Source: Faecalicatena fissicatena (GTDB lineage Bacteria > Bacillota > Clostridia > Lachnospirales > Lachnospiraceae). Taken from it: a stretch of DNA of 20,210 bases. The first letter of the stretch is position 1. Every line of letters starts with the position of its first letter. The position numbers and the translations under genes were made by a program. The stretch spans positions 1-20,210 of the forward strand of contig LDAQ01000042.1 in NCBI GenBank assembly GCA_001028025.1. The letters are read 5' to 3'. Under the pieces are notes generated by a model. That model was not told where the DNA came from. It did no database searches and saw nothing but the letters and a program-made list of their open reading frames with translations. Shown in pieces: positions 13,893 to 20,210 of this stretch.

Positions 13893-16088
13893 TTAAAATT
13901 CGATTCTAAGTTCCTCACACAGGCAGTCTCTGGAATTGCCGCCCGCATATATCCGAAACATCCCGTCTTCTAAGCGATAGATTCCGTCATTGTCATAGTA
14001 TCCCATATCCTGTTTCTTCAATTCCAGTTCTATCTTTTTTTCTGTTCCTGCAGGGAGGAAGATTTTTTGAAAGGCCTTTAATTCCTTCACAGGCCGGACC
14101 AGTCCCGCCGCCACATCCTGCATATAAAGCTGTACGCATTCTCTGCCATCCACTGTGCCCGTATTTTTCACCGTTACCGCAGCTTTTACCGAATCCTCCG
14201 TTTCTTCTGCTTTCAGCTCCTGATACTCAAATGTTGTATAACTGAGTCCATATCCAAACGGATAGAGTGCTTCAAATGGCGCGTCCAGATATCTGGATGT
14301 GAATTTGCTCCTGCTTCCAGGTCTTCCGGTATTTGGATGATTATAATAGACCGGACACTGACCATTGGCATAGGGGAACGAAGACGACAGCTTTCCCTCT
14401 GGATTTTTATCCCCCAGAAGGACGGCCGCCACCGCATTTCCCATCTGTATCCCAAGATGCCAGCATTCCAGAATTGCGGGGAGATGTTCATCCTCCCATC
14501 CAAGCGCCAGCGGACGCCCGTTCATCAGTACCGCTATCACGGGCTTACCGGATTCCAGCAGTTTTTCAAGCATCTTTCTCTGTTTTCCCGGCATCTTGAT
14601 ATTTGCTTTTGAGGAGGCCTCTCCCGTCATATTGGTAAGCTCCCCCACTACTGCCACGATAACATCACAATCTGCACTGGCCTTTTGAATCTCCTCTTCA
14701 CTGATATCCCCTACCGGTCCGCCGCATGGATAATAAACCACATCTGCCCCGGCACCTTTCAGACCGTCCAGAATAGACACGCAGTCTGCTTCTTTCCATC
14801 CCATGGCCCATGCACCGCAGACTTCGTTTTTATCAGCAGCCAGACAGCCCACAAGGCTGATTTTCTGACTGCGCTTCAAAGGTAAGGTTTGATTCTCATT
14901 TTTCAATAAGACGATTGATTTTTCGGCCGCCTCCCGAACCTTTTCTACATGCTTTTTGGGGAGTATGTCTTGATATTTTGCCATGGTCTCTTCCGGCACG
15001 TACGGATTTTCAAACAGTCCCAGCCACATCTTTACAGATAAAATTCTTCTCACCGCATCGTCAATCACGTCCGCAGAAACCTTTCCTGCCGAAACGGCAT
15101 CTTTCAGGTATTCTTTATAAATATGCGTTCCCATATCCATATCAAGCCCTGCTTTTACCGCCTGAATTCCGGCATCTGCATCATCTTCTGCAATCCCGTG
15201 CGTGACACATTCTTTTATCCCATTTGCATCACTCACCACAAAGCCTTCCAGACCATATGTATCTTTCAGAATTATGCGCAATGTGTAGGAATTCACCGTG
15301 CATGGCACTCCATTCAGATCATTGAAAGATGCCATCGCCGTGGCCGCTCCTTCTTCTGCTGCTGCCTTAAATGGCGGCAGATATACATTATGAAGCTGTG
15401 AAATGGACATGCTCGTTGTATTATAATCTCTCCCCGCCTCACACGCCCCATAGGCCACATAATGCTTCAGGCAGGCCGCCACATAGGAATCCGCACTGTC
15501 ATCCTGCAGTCCCCTTACTTTTGCCCTGGCAAATGCAGATGCAAGACATGGATCCTCCCCCGGGCCTTCTGATACGCGTCCCCATCTTGCATCCCGTGCC
15601 ACATCGATCATGGGCGCAAAGTTCCAGTTGATTCCATATGCTCTCGATTCTTCAGCCGCAATACGCGCAGTCTCCTCAAATAACACCTCATCAAAAGAGC
15701 ATGCCTCTGCAATCGCAATCGGATACACCGAGCGATATCCATGAATCACATCAAACCCAATAATAAGCGGAATTCCCAGGCGGCTCTCCTCTACTGCGAT
15801 CCTCTGCAGCTCGTTACTTTTTCCGGGGTCATCCAGAAGCAAAGATCCAACCTTTCCTGCGCGGATGTCATTCTCATGAAAATCTCTTTCTGCTGCGGAC
15901 ATCATATTCTGAAACTCTTCCGCCGAGATCCTTCCATCCGTCATCATTTCGATCAGTTCCTCAAATGGGACATCAAATCCGCCCACGATGGACGGCGATT
16001 CCTGGTTCATCTGCCCGATTTTTTCTTCCAGCGTCATCTGACTTAAAAGTTCTTCAACCTTTGTGTTTTGTTCTTTTGATAAATGCAT
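13893..16088 (-). CDS. GH3 beta-glycosidase (BglX-like; beta-glucosidase or beta-xylosidase)
   Basis: This 731-residue enzyme has the full GH3 layout: N-terminal barrel (about 10-375) with GFDVIHGYRSVYPI (111-124), KHYVAYG (208-214) and nucleophile Asp287 in GFVVSDANG; a second alpha/beta domain (about 385-600) with the acid/base region MTGEASSKANIKMPG (Glu490) and VLMNGRPLAL; and a C-terminal fibronectin III-like domain. It hydrolyses non-reducing-end beta-glucosyl or beta-xylosyl residues. No signal peptide is present, so it acts on imported oligosaccharides. The start at 16088 has AAGGAG seven bases upstream, and the gene begins 17 bp after GH43, so they share one transcript. Xylosidase activity fits the neighbour; glucosidase is not excluded. 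Confidence 0.92.
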   Translation of the reverse strand: MHLSKEQNTKVEELLSQMTLEEKIGQMNQESPSIVGGFDVPFEELIEMMTDGRISAEEFQNMMSAAERDFHENDIRAGKVGSLLLDDPGKSNELQRIAVEESRLGIPLIIGFDVIHGYRSVYPIAIAEACSFDEVLFEETARIAAEESRAYGINWNFAPMIDVARDARWGRVSEGPGEDPCLASAFARAKVRGLQDDSADSYVAACLKHYVAYGACEAGRDYNTTSMSISQLHNVYLPPFKAAAEEGAATAMASFNDLNGVPCTVNSYTLRIILKDTYGLEGFVVSDANGIKECVTHGIAEDDADAGIQAVKAGLDMDMGTHIYKEYLKDAVSAGKVSADVIDDAVRRILSVKMWLGLFENPYVPEETMAKYQDILPKKHVEKVREAAEKSIVLLKNENQTLPLKRSQKISLVGCLAADKNEVCGAWAMGWKEADCVSILDGLKGAGADVVYYPCGGPVGDISEEEIQKASADCDVIVAVVGELTNMTGEASSKANIKMPGKQRKMLEKLLESGKPVIAVLMNGRPLALGWEDEHLPAILECWHLGIQMGNAVAAVLLGDKNPEGKLSSSFPYANGQCPVYYNHPNTGRPGSRSKFTSRYLDAPFEALYPFGYGLSYTTFEYQELKAEETEDSVKAAVTVKNTGTVDGRECVQLYMQDVAAGLVRPVKELKAFQKIFLPAGTEKKIELELKKQDMGYYDNDGIYRLEDGMFRIYAGGNSRDCLCEELRIEF

Positions 16089-16105
16089 TGTTTTCTCCTT
16101 ATCAT

Positions 16106-17743
16106 TTATTGCTGCGGGATCTTTGATTTTATTTCAAACCAGTCAAATCCGGCATAATGACCGCGGTCCTCTCCATTTCCTGTTGCATACATCCCGGCAA
16201 CGGTTCCTGACATACAACCTACTTTTTCCGGATTCAATAAGGCCCCATCCACAACAGCCAGCTCTTGCAATGCGTTTTCTGATGTACCATAGCGAATCGT
16301 AAACTTCTCATTTTCCATCTCTATCTGCAGGACAATTTCTTCTGAATTCCATTCTGTTTCTGCCAGAACCGTACTTCTATTGGTGCTGGCAAATCCCGGG
16401 AAATACGGAGGGCTGTCATATTCAGCACTTGTTACCGTCAGCTGCAGAAACTGCCTTTCACCTGTGCATGTTCTGCAGAAATGCATCTGGTGATTCATCG
16501 CCTGTATCACTGCAAGCCCGGCCGCCTCCCCCTCCTGCGGCATAAATACCATTTTTGATGTTATGACCGTATAAGGCTGGCACTGCCGCTGCCCTAGCAT
16601 TGATACAAAACAGTCTTTCGACTTTGGACAATCAAATCCCATCTGCCTGAGCGGTTCATCCAGTCTCTGCCTTTTACACTGCAGATATAGTCTGGAATCC
16701 TTTATTTCATAGTATTTCTCGTATGGAGTTCCCCAGCACAGCCATTCTTCCTCCAGTACTTGTTCTTTAAAATCAAAAAATGTCTTTTTAACCGGGTATT
16801 CCATCTGCGGAAGACATTTTGGTGCCTCATACTCCCATTCAAGCTTCCCGGTATCAGGGCTGAACAGCGGCCAGTCACGTTCCCATACAACCGGACAAAG
16901 AAACGTCTCCCTTCCCAGATTCTTACACTTGCCGTCAATCAGACGGGAAGCCAGCATCACTGCATACCAGGAGCCATCCGGAAGTTCAACCAGATCCGCA
17001 TGTCCCACATTGATGATCGGGCTTTTAAATCCCATATTCCGATGTGTCATAACCGGATTTGCCGGATTTGCTTCAAAGAAACCAAAGATATCCCTGCTTC
17101 TGGCCGACATGACGGCATGATAGTGTTCCGTGCCTCCTTCTGCGATAATCAAATGATAATACTCTCCCACATGATATATGTGCGGCGCTTCCGGAGATGC
17201 ACCGACACGAAGCGCACTATTGAAGATCGTGACGGGTTCTCCCTTCATTTTAAAATTATGAATATCGTATTCGGCAATCCAGATCCCGCGTTCCATTTTG
17301 CCCGCACCGTTGTCCCAGACATCTCCGGTCCCCAGAATATATGCTTTCCCGTCATCATCAAAAAAAACAGAGGCATCAATACCCGGTACATCATCCAGCC
17401 AGTGCGGCTCTGACCATGGTCCCGCCGGATTTTTTGCGGTCACAATATAATTTCCTTTATCGCTGAAATTCGCATTAATCAGGTAAAATAACCCATCGTA
17501 ATATCGCAGAGTCGGAGCCATCACGCCCCCTACCATGCTGTTCTTCTCCACATGAAATCCGTTATCCATTGTCATCACATGCCCAATCTGCTCCCAATGG
17601 GCCAGGTCCTTACTGTGGAAGACAGGTATTCCCGGATAAAGTTCAAAACTGGAACATGCAATATAATAATCATCCCCCACCCTGCAGATAGACGGGTCCG
17701 GATAAAATCCCGGAATAACCGGGTTCACAATTTTTCTTTTCAT
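16106..17743 (-). CDS. GH43 beta-xylosidase / alpha-L-arabinofuranosidase
   Basis: This 545-residue protein fits the XynB-type GH43 family. It has a five-bladed propeller (about 1-310) with general base Asp16 in FYPDPS, pKa-tuning Asp123 in GIDASVFFDDDG, and acid Glu185 in SPEAPHIY, then a C-terminal beta-sandwich (about 340-540). All three catalytic carboxylates are present and the length is normal. No signal peptide is seen, so it cleaves xylo-oligosaccharides in the cytoplasm. The start at 17743 is chosen for AAGGAG seven bases upstream; the frame is open to 17866 but has no ribosome site there. First gene of the GH43-GH3 operon, divergent from an AraC regulator, with a perfect 14-bp dyad in its leader. 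Confidence 0.92.
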   Translation of the reverse strand: MKRKIVNPVIPGFYPDPSICRVGDDYYIACSSFELYPGIPVFHSKDLAHWEQIGHVMTMDNGFHVEKNSMVGGVMAPTLRYYDGLFYLINANFSDKGNYIVTAKNPAGPWSEPHWLDDVPGIDASVFFDDDGKAYILGTGDVWDNGAGKMERGIWIAEYDIHNFKMKGEPVTIFNSALRVGASPEAPHIYHVGEYYHLIIAEGGTEHYHAVMSARSRDIFGFFEANPANPVMTHRNMGFKSPIINVGHADLVELPDGSWYAVMLASRLIDGKCKNLGRETFLCPVVWERDWPLFSPDTGKLEWEYEAPKCLPQMEYPVKKTFFDFKEQVLEEEWLCWGTPYEKYYEIKDSRLYLQCKRQRLDEPLRQMGFDCPKSKDCFVSMLGQRQCQPYTVITSKMVFMPQEGEAAGLAVIQAMNHQMHFCRTCTGERQFLQLTVTSAEYDSPPYFPGFASTNRSTVLAETEWNSEEIVLQIEMENEKFTIRYGTSENALQELAVVDGALLNPEKVGCMSGTVAGMYATGNGEDRGHYAGFDWFEIKSKIPQQ

Positions 17744-17779
17744 TTTCCTCTCCTTATATATCACAATATCTTCTAATAT

Positions 17780-17809
17780 GTAACAGTTCAGACAAGTCTG
17801 AACTGTTAC
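17780..17809. promoter_or_regulatory. Perfect 14-bp palindrome in the GH43 leader
   Basis: GTAACAGTTCAGAC (17780-17793) and GTCTGAACTGTTAC (17796-17809) are exact inverted copies with a 2-base centre. The site lies about 37 bp before the GH43 start and about 70 bp downstream of the predicted start of transcription. The tiny centre and lack of a T-run favour a repressor site or leader hairpin over a terminator. Confidence 0.7.
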
Positions 17810-17876
17810 TCTAATATTACTGTTCGCCCCTCCGTGCATGCACATAAATGGTTCGGGCAGGAACATTCTAATTTCT

Positions 17877-17904
17877 ATTATAAAAGCTTGACATATATCT
17901 TCAA
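17877..17904 (-). promoter_or_regulatory. Predicted GH43-GH3 promoter
   Basis: On the minus strand, TTGAAG (17904-17899), a 16-base spacer, and a consensus TATAAT (17882-17877). It overlaps the -35 of the divergent araC-type gene, so the two promoters compete for the same DNA. The leader to the GH43 ATG is about 130 bases and contains the dyad at 17780-17809. Confidence 0.6.
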
Positions 17905-17916
17905 TCTAAATATTAT
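17888..17916 (+). promoter_or_regulatory. Predicted promoter of the AraC regulator gene
   Basis: TTGACA (17888-17893), exactly 17 bases, TATTAT (17911-17916), one mismatch from full consensus. Transcription would begin near 17923, about 32 bases before the ATG at 17955. A promoter this strong suggests the regulator is made constitutively unless occluded from the GH43 side. Confidence 0.75.
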
Positions 17917-17954
17917 TATATTAATATAACGATATCGTGATCAGGAGGTTTCAA

Positions 17955-18770
17955 ATGCTTTATCAATTTCACTCCGGGGAATTCCGGCAGAACCTGCCGT
18001 TACAACTATGGATGTTCGGCGCAAACCATTTACAGGAGCCAGTCCATCGTCCAAAAGGCGTTTCCTTTTACCAGTGGTTCTACTGTGCCAAAGGCAAAGG
18101 CGAAGTAATTTTAAATAATCAGCGTTCTATCATTTCCGAAGGCCATGGATTTCATATTAAAGCGGATGAGCCTCATATTTATCAGGCCATTACAGATAAC
18201 TGGACCCTGCATATCGTCGCTTTTCACGGCTCCTTATGTTCAGAACTGCTGGATTCGCTCCAAATGAGCCGTTCCGGCGCCTATCATTTTTCGGATACCA
18301 CTGTCTTTGAAAAGCATATTCAGAGTCTTTTATGGCTGCACGAAAACCGCTCCGTCAATCGAACACTTGCCAGTTCAAAAGAGTGTTTCGATTTTTTATT
18401 AGACATTTCTCAATGTATTACCCACACGCACGAGTTATCTTATGTGCAGGAGAATGATCTTGTCTTAAAGGTGGTTACTTATCTGGAAGATAATTATCAA
18501 AAACCGATCAGCCTGACTGATTTATCTGATGTCACCCATCTGTCACGAGACTATATGTGTGCCCTTTTCAAGTCAGCCACAGAGCAGACCATCATCAACT
18601 GCCTGACAGAGATCCGAATTGGACATGCCCGCCAGCAGCTCATTCAATATCCAGAAAAAAAAGTCATGGACATAGCAAAAAGCTGCGGATTTGACAGCCC
18701 CAGCTACTTTGGTAAGATATTCAAAAAAATGGTTGGCGTAACACCAGAATGGTATCGGAAACTTTCTTAA
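17955..18770 (+). CDS. AraC-family transcriptional regulator of the xylosidase operon
   Basis: This 271-residue protein has an N-terminal cupin-type sensing domain (about 1-150; FYQWFYCAKGKGEVIL and DEPHIYQAI) and a C-terminal AraC DNA-binding domain (about 170-270). In the latter, the first helix-turn-helix is ISLTDLSDVTHLSRDYMCAL and the second lies in VMDIAKSCGFDSPSYFGKIF, followed by the closing VGVTPEWYR. The start at 17955 follows AGGAGG at six bases; a GTG at 17937 would place that site inside the gene. Divergent from GH43-GH3 across overlapping promoters, it is the likely activator or repressor of that operon, with a pentose or xylo-oligosaccharide as presumed effector. Its stop overlaps the HicB stop by 4 bp, tail to tail. 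Confidence 0.9.
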   Translation: MLYQFHSGEFRQNLPLQLWMFGANHLQEPVHRPKGVSFYQWFYCAKGKGEVILNNQRSIISEGHGFHIKADEPHIYQAITDNWTLHIVAFHGSLCSELLDSLQMSRSGAYHFSDTTVFEKHIQSLLWLHENRSVNRTLASSKECFDFLLDISQCITHTHELSYVQENDLVLKVVTYLEDNYQKPISLTDLSDVTHLSRDYMCALFKSATEQTIINCLTEIRIGHARQQLIQYPEKKVMDIAKSCGFDSPSYFGKIFKKMVGVTPEWYRKLS

Positions 18771-19156
18771 TCACAATTTCGATTTTGAATCTTATTCAAT
18801 AACGCTTCCTGCAGAGTCTTAGAGAAATTAATCCCAAGCGCCATAGCTCTGTCATTAAGCCATGATGGTATTGTAAGCGTCTTTTTCACCGCCTTCGTAT
18901 TTTTACACTCATCCAAAGAGCAGGATACCAGACTCACGAAACTATCCGGATCCGTTTCAATTGAAGTTACATCTGATGGATGTGGAAGTAACTTTTCTTC
19001 TTCCAGCAGGACCAGTGCATATCCAAGCAAAGCCTCCTGGGCATTTTCCATCGTTTCATTAATTGTTGTTCCATAAGATTGACATCCTTCGAGATCTGGG
19101 AACTCCACCCAATAATTCTCTTCTTTATGGAAAATTGCTGGATAAACTAACAACAT
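18767..19156 (-). CDS. hicB: HicB-type antitoxin
   Basis: This 129-residue protein has the HicB partial RNase H-like fold at the N-terminus (YPAIFHKEENYWVEFPDLEG, then the ETMENAQEALLGYAL helix) and a C-terminal ribbon-helix-helix-like DNA-binding part (TIPSWLNDRAMALGINFS). It should bind and neutralise HicA and repress their shared promoter. The start at 19156 is chosen because AGGAG lies 8 bases upstream; a GTG at 19165 abuts that site and is unlikely. The start is 12 bp after the HicA stop. Its stop overlaps the stop of the convergent AraC gene with no terminator between them, so transcripts from both sides may run into each other. Confidence 0.88.
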   Translation of the reverse strand: MLLVYPAIFHKEENYWVEFPDLEGCQSYGTTINETMENAQEALLGYALVLLEEEKLLPHPSDVTSIETDPDSFVSLVSCSLDECKNTKAVKKTLTIPSWLNDRAMALGINFSKTLQEALLNKIQNRNCD

Positions 19157-19168
19157 AATTTTCACTCC

Positions 19169-19345
19169 TCATCTAATTTTCGTTCTTTTTAAAATTGCAT
19201 TCAGCAATCCCGACGGCACTTCTCTTCCATGTATTGGAATTACTTCTGTCTTTCCATCCTTTTGCATAATATGATGGCTCCCCTGTATACGGACAACTTT
19301 CCAGCCATTTTTTTTCATAAGTCTTAATAATTCTTTGTCTCTCAT
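19169..19345 (-). CDS. hicA: HicA-type mRNA interferase toxin
   Basis: This 58-residue protein begins MRDKELLRLMKKNGWKVVRI and contains the HicA signature GSHHIM, with catalytic His24, then TEVIPIHGREVPSG and a closing basic helix. HicA is a double-stranded-RNA-binding-fold ribonuclease that cuts mRNAs when free of HicB. AGGAGG lies 3 bases upstream of the ATG, slightly close. Length and order (hicA before hicB) are typical, and no key residue is missing, so the pair appears functional. Confidence 0.9.
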   Translation of the reverse strand: MRDKELLRLMKKNGWKVVRIQGSHHIMQKDGKTEVIPIHGREVPSGLLNAILKRTKIR

Positions 19346-19357
19346 GTTCCTCCTTTT

Positions 19358-19386
19358 ATTTTAATACGTATAACACGTGTTGTCAA
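19358..19386 (-). promoter_or_regulatory. Predicted hicAB promoter with overlapping dyads
   Basis: On the minus strand, TTGACA (19386-19381), 17 bases, TAAAAT (19363-19358). The spacer contains the perfect palindrome AACACGTGTT (19372-19381) and ATACGTAT, plausible HicB operators. Transcription from this -10 would start almost on the ribosome site, so the true -10 may differ. Confidence 0.5.
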
Positions 19387-19607
19387 TTGTAAACTTATTT
19401 AATTTCGTTTTTTAACTTTGAGAATTTCATTGCGAATCGCAAAAAAGATACCTTTAATACAACAAATCGTGGTGCAAACCACAAATAATCAATGTATTAA
19501 TATGTTTAGGGAAACATATATACTACTGTAAAATGAGGACATACATCAATTAAAACTACAGAAGATTCTCATTGAACATTACAAATCCTCATGTTAAGAT
19601 TACCATG
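19387..19607. other. AT-rich intergenic region between hicA and the type I toxin
   Basis: No gene is seen. Two small hairpins are present: GTGGT/ACCAC with loop GCAA (19469-19482) and TATGTTT/AAACATA with a 4-base loop (19501-19518). They may belong to transcript leaders or be chance in AT-rich DNA. Confidence 0.4.
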
Positions 19608-19613
19608 TATAAT
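19608..19613 (+). promoter_or_regulatory. Predicted -10 of the type I toxin mRNA
   Basis: A consensus TATAAT lies at 19608-19613 with no good -35 at normal spacing. Transcription would begin near 19620, putting the segment TAGAGGATAGTCTGATGATT (19624-19643) at the very 5' end of the message. Confidence 0.5.
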
Positions 19614-19643
19614 TGAATAGAAGTAGAGGATAGTCTGATGATT

Positions 19644-19665
19644 TCCTTCGGAAATGAACGAAGGA
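19644..19665 (+). promoter_or_regulatory. Hairpin masking the toxin ribosome site
   Basis: TCCTTCG (19644-19650) pairs with CGAAGGA (19659-19665) around an 8-base loop. The right arm overlaps AAGGAGG (19661-19667), the ribosome site of the toxin, so the site is masked when the hairpin forms. Confidence 0.6.
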
Positions 19666-19676
19666 GGAAATGTAGA

Positions 19677-19760
19677 ATGAATACACTTGAAGTGTTGACA
19701 TTAGTGCTGGTAATTTTTGCAGTATTAACTTACATAGATAATCATCATGACAAAAAATAG
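19677..19760 (+). CDS. Small holin-like membrane toxin (type I toxin-antitoxin)
   Basis: This 27-residue peptide starts MNTLEVLTLVLVIFAVLTY and ends in a charged tail IDNHHDKK. One membrane segment covers about residues 5-19. The layout of a short polar start, a single hydrophobic helix, then an acidic and basic tail is that of the putative holin-like toxins of Firmicutes type I systems (TxpA/BsrG-like). Such peptides insert in the cytoplasmic membrane and collapse its potential. AAGGAGG lies 9 bases upstream of the ATG but in a hairpin. The mRNA 5' end is complementary to two sites in its 3' region, and a minus-strand RNA overlaps the 3' part. Family assignment is by pattern from such a short peptide. 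Confidence 0.78.
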   Translation: MNTLEVLTLVLVIFAVLTYIDNHHDKK

Positions 19761-19857
19761 CTATCCTCTACCAGCATAGAGGATAGCCCATAACTAAAAA
19801 TTATGTAGTTATCCGAAGCGCAATCATCAGACCGGATAATGTCTTTTGATTACTTCT
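19751..19857 (-). ncRNA. Predicted antisense antitoxin RNA
   Basis: A strong minus-strand promoter at 19864-19892 would start an RNA near 19857. It ends at a hairpin (19787-19760) followed on the minus strand by a T-rich run. The RNA of about 105 bases is fully complementary to the toxin message downstream of the coding region, as with RatA and SR4 antitoxins. It contains an inner hairpin CGGATAA/TTATCCG (19809-19815 with 19833-19839) whose loop carries GTCTGATGATT, the same sequence as the toxin 5' leader. Confidence 0.68.
19760..19787 (-). terminator. Terminator of the antisense RNA, also a 3' stem of the toxin mRNA
   Basis: GCTATCCTCTA (19760-19770) pairs perfectly with TAGAGGATAGC (19777-19787) across a 6-base loop. 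Only the minus strand has a following T-rich tract (TATTTTTTG), so it ends the antisense RNA. In the toxin mRNA, the left arm can pair instead with TAGAGGATAG at 19624-19633. Confidence 0.75.
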
Positions 19858-19863
19858 AAATAA

Positions 19864-19892
19864 ATTATACACGGGGTACTTGAATTTTTCAA
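19864..19892 (-). promoter_or_regulatory. Predicted promoter of the antisense antitoxin RNA
   Basis: On the minus strand, TTGAAA (19892-19887), exactly 17 bases, consensus TATAAT (19869-19864). The -35 box is built from the stem of the toxin mRNA terminator, a compact overlap. Confidence 0.7.
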
Positions 19893-19905
19893 GTACCCTT
19901 TTTTT
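19874..19905 (+). terminator. Rho-independent terminator of the toxin mRNA
   Basis: GGGTACTTGAA (19874-19884) and TTCAAGTACCC (19888-19898) form a perfect 11-bp stem with a short T loop, followed by seven T. The toxin message would be about 285 bases, much longer than its 84-base frame. Confidence 0.88.
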
Positions 19906-19966
19906 AATTCTCTCTGCAGCCCCAGTACCTCCCCGGCATCCCTGTCATAAAGCTGGCTCATCCAGA

Positions 19967-20210
19967 CGGTAGGAAAGGGCTCGTTCCCCGGGTGGGATCC
20001 CAGACCAGGGCAACGAATTGAATAGAATTGGCGTAACTTTCATATCCCCAGCAGTCTTTTTAATATACTTGAGTATAGCTTAAAATAAATCCAAACTAAT
20101 AAAGTATAAAAACGTCCAAAACATACTGGAGAAATGAAAGTTACACCAATTCTATCCCATCCGCAGTCCCGGTCCGGGACCCAACCGGTGAAAGAGTTCT
20201 TTCCTATCGG
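19967..20210. repeat. Palindromic repeat element, copy 2
   Basis: The core, 20021-20156, has inverted ends AATAGAATTGGCGTAACTTT (20021-20040) and the matching GAAAGTTACACCAATTCTAT (20136-20155). Outside these, CGGTAGGAAAG (19967-19977) is the inverted partner of CTTTCCTATCG (20199-20209), with imperfect pairing in between, so the whole is one long imperfect palindrome of at least 243 bp. It matches copy 1 at positions 1-195 in the same orientation. No coding frame is present. It may extend past the window end. Confidence 0.78.

Noticed and set aside
16760..17413. Plus-strand frame of about 217 residues inside GH43
   Set aside because: It lies wholly opposite a strongly supported GH43 gene, has no ribosome site and no recognisable motif.
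4417..19832. Shared AATCATCAGA string in the 4343-4477 palindrome and the antitoxin region
   Set aside because: In the first case it is the apex of a self-complementary stem and in the second it pairs with the toxin leader. A ten-base match in these settings can be chance.
1..20210. Composite transposon bounded by the two terminal repeats
   Set aside because: The repeat copies are clearly diverged and no transposase or integrase lies between them; the Rpn protein is not a typical mover of such a block.

Overview
The window looks like an accessory stretch of a Firmicutes genome, most likely a gut Lachnospiraceae. The signs are strong AGGAGG-type ribosome sites, a cytoplasmic xylan-oligosaccharide glycosidase set, an AraC regulator fused to a GH39 domain, an Rpn-family nuclease, and a LacD/LsrF-type aldolase next to a SorC regulator. 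No rRNA, tRNA, phage genes or intact insertion sequence were seen. The assignment rests on gene content only.

Layout. (1) Positions 1-500 are non-coding and hold two structured elements: part of a palindromic repeat (1-195, cut by the window start) and a giant nested palindrome (204-498). (2) 505-3916, minus strand: an Rpn/PD-(D/E)XK nuclease gene, then an AraC-GH39 fusion whose GH39 part has an altered acid/base motif. (3) 3917-4592: a second nested palindrome inside a roughly 390-bp element with short inverted ends. (4) 4593-9883, minus strand: a five-gene unit of class I aldolase, zinc alcohol dehydrogenase, SorC regulator, APC-type permease and a divergent RibF-like protein. It diverges from iron-type alcohol dehydrogenase plus HAD phosphatase (10298-12127, plus strand). 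The shared 414-bp intergenic region holds a degenerate 28-bp tandem repeat and two promoters whose -35 boxes lie in a perfect 10-bp inverted repeat. (5) 12128-12415: a possible leader peptide and the start of a lost gene. (6) 12416-13682, minus strand: an iron-sulfur flavoprotein-like gene and a small ABM-fold monooxygenase. (7) 13893-17743, minus strand: GH43 beta-xylosidase plus GH3 beta-glycosidase, divergent from an AraC regulator (17955-18770). (8) 18767-19345, minus strand: a HicAB toxin-antitoxin pair. (9) 19608-19905: an apparent type I toxin-antitoxin locus, with a 27-residue holin-like toxin and an antisense RNA. (10) 19967-20210: a full copy of the palindromic repeat seen at position 1.

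How the genes fit together. GH43 and GH3 have no signal peptides and should cut imported xylo- or arabinoxylo-oligosaccharides in the cytoplasm, under the divergent AraC protein. The AraC-GH39 fusion is probably a second sugar-responsive regulator. The aldolase, two dehydrogenases, phosphatase, SorC regulator and permease look like one catabolic module for a small polyol, sugar or sugar-amine compound whose identity the sequence does not give. It has no obvious sugar kinase, PTS or ABC importer.

The least expected signals are the type I toxin-antitoxin locus with long-range 5'-3' pairing, the palindromic elements, the 28-bp repeat leader, and the RibF-like gene inside a catabolic operon.
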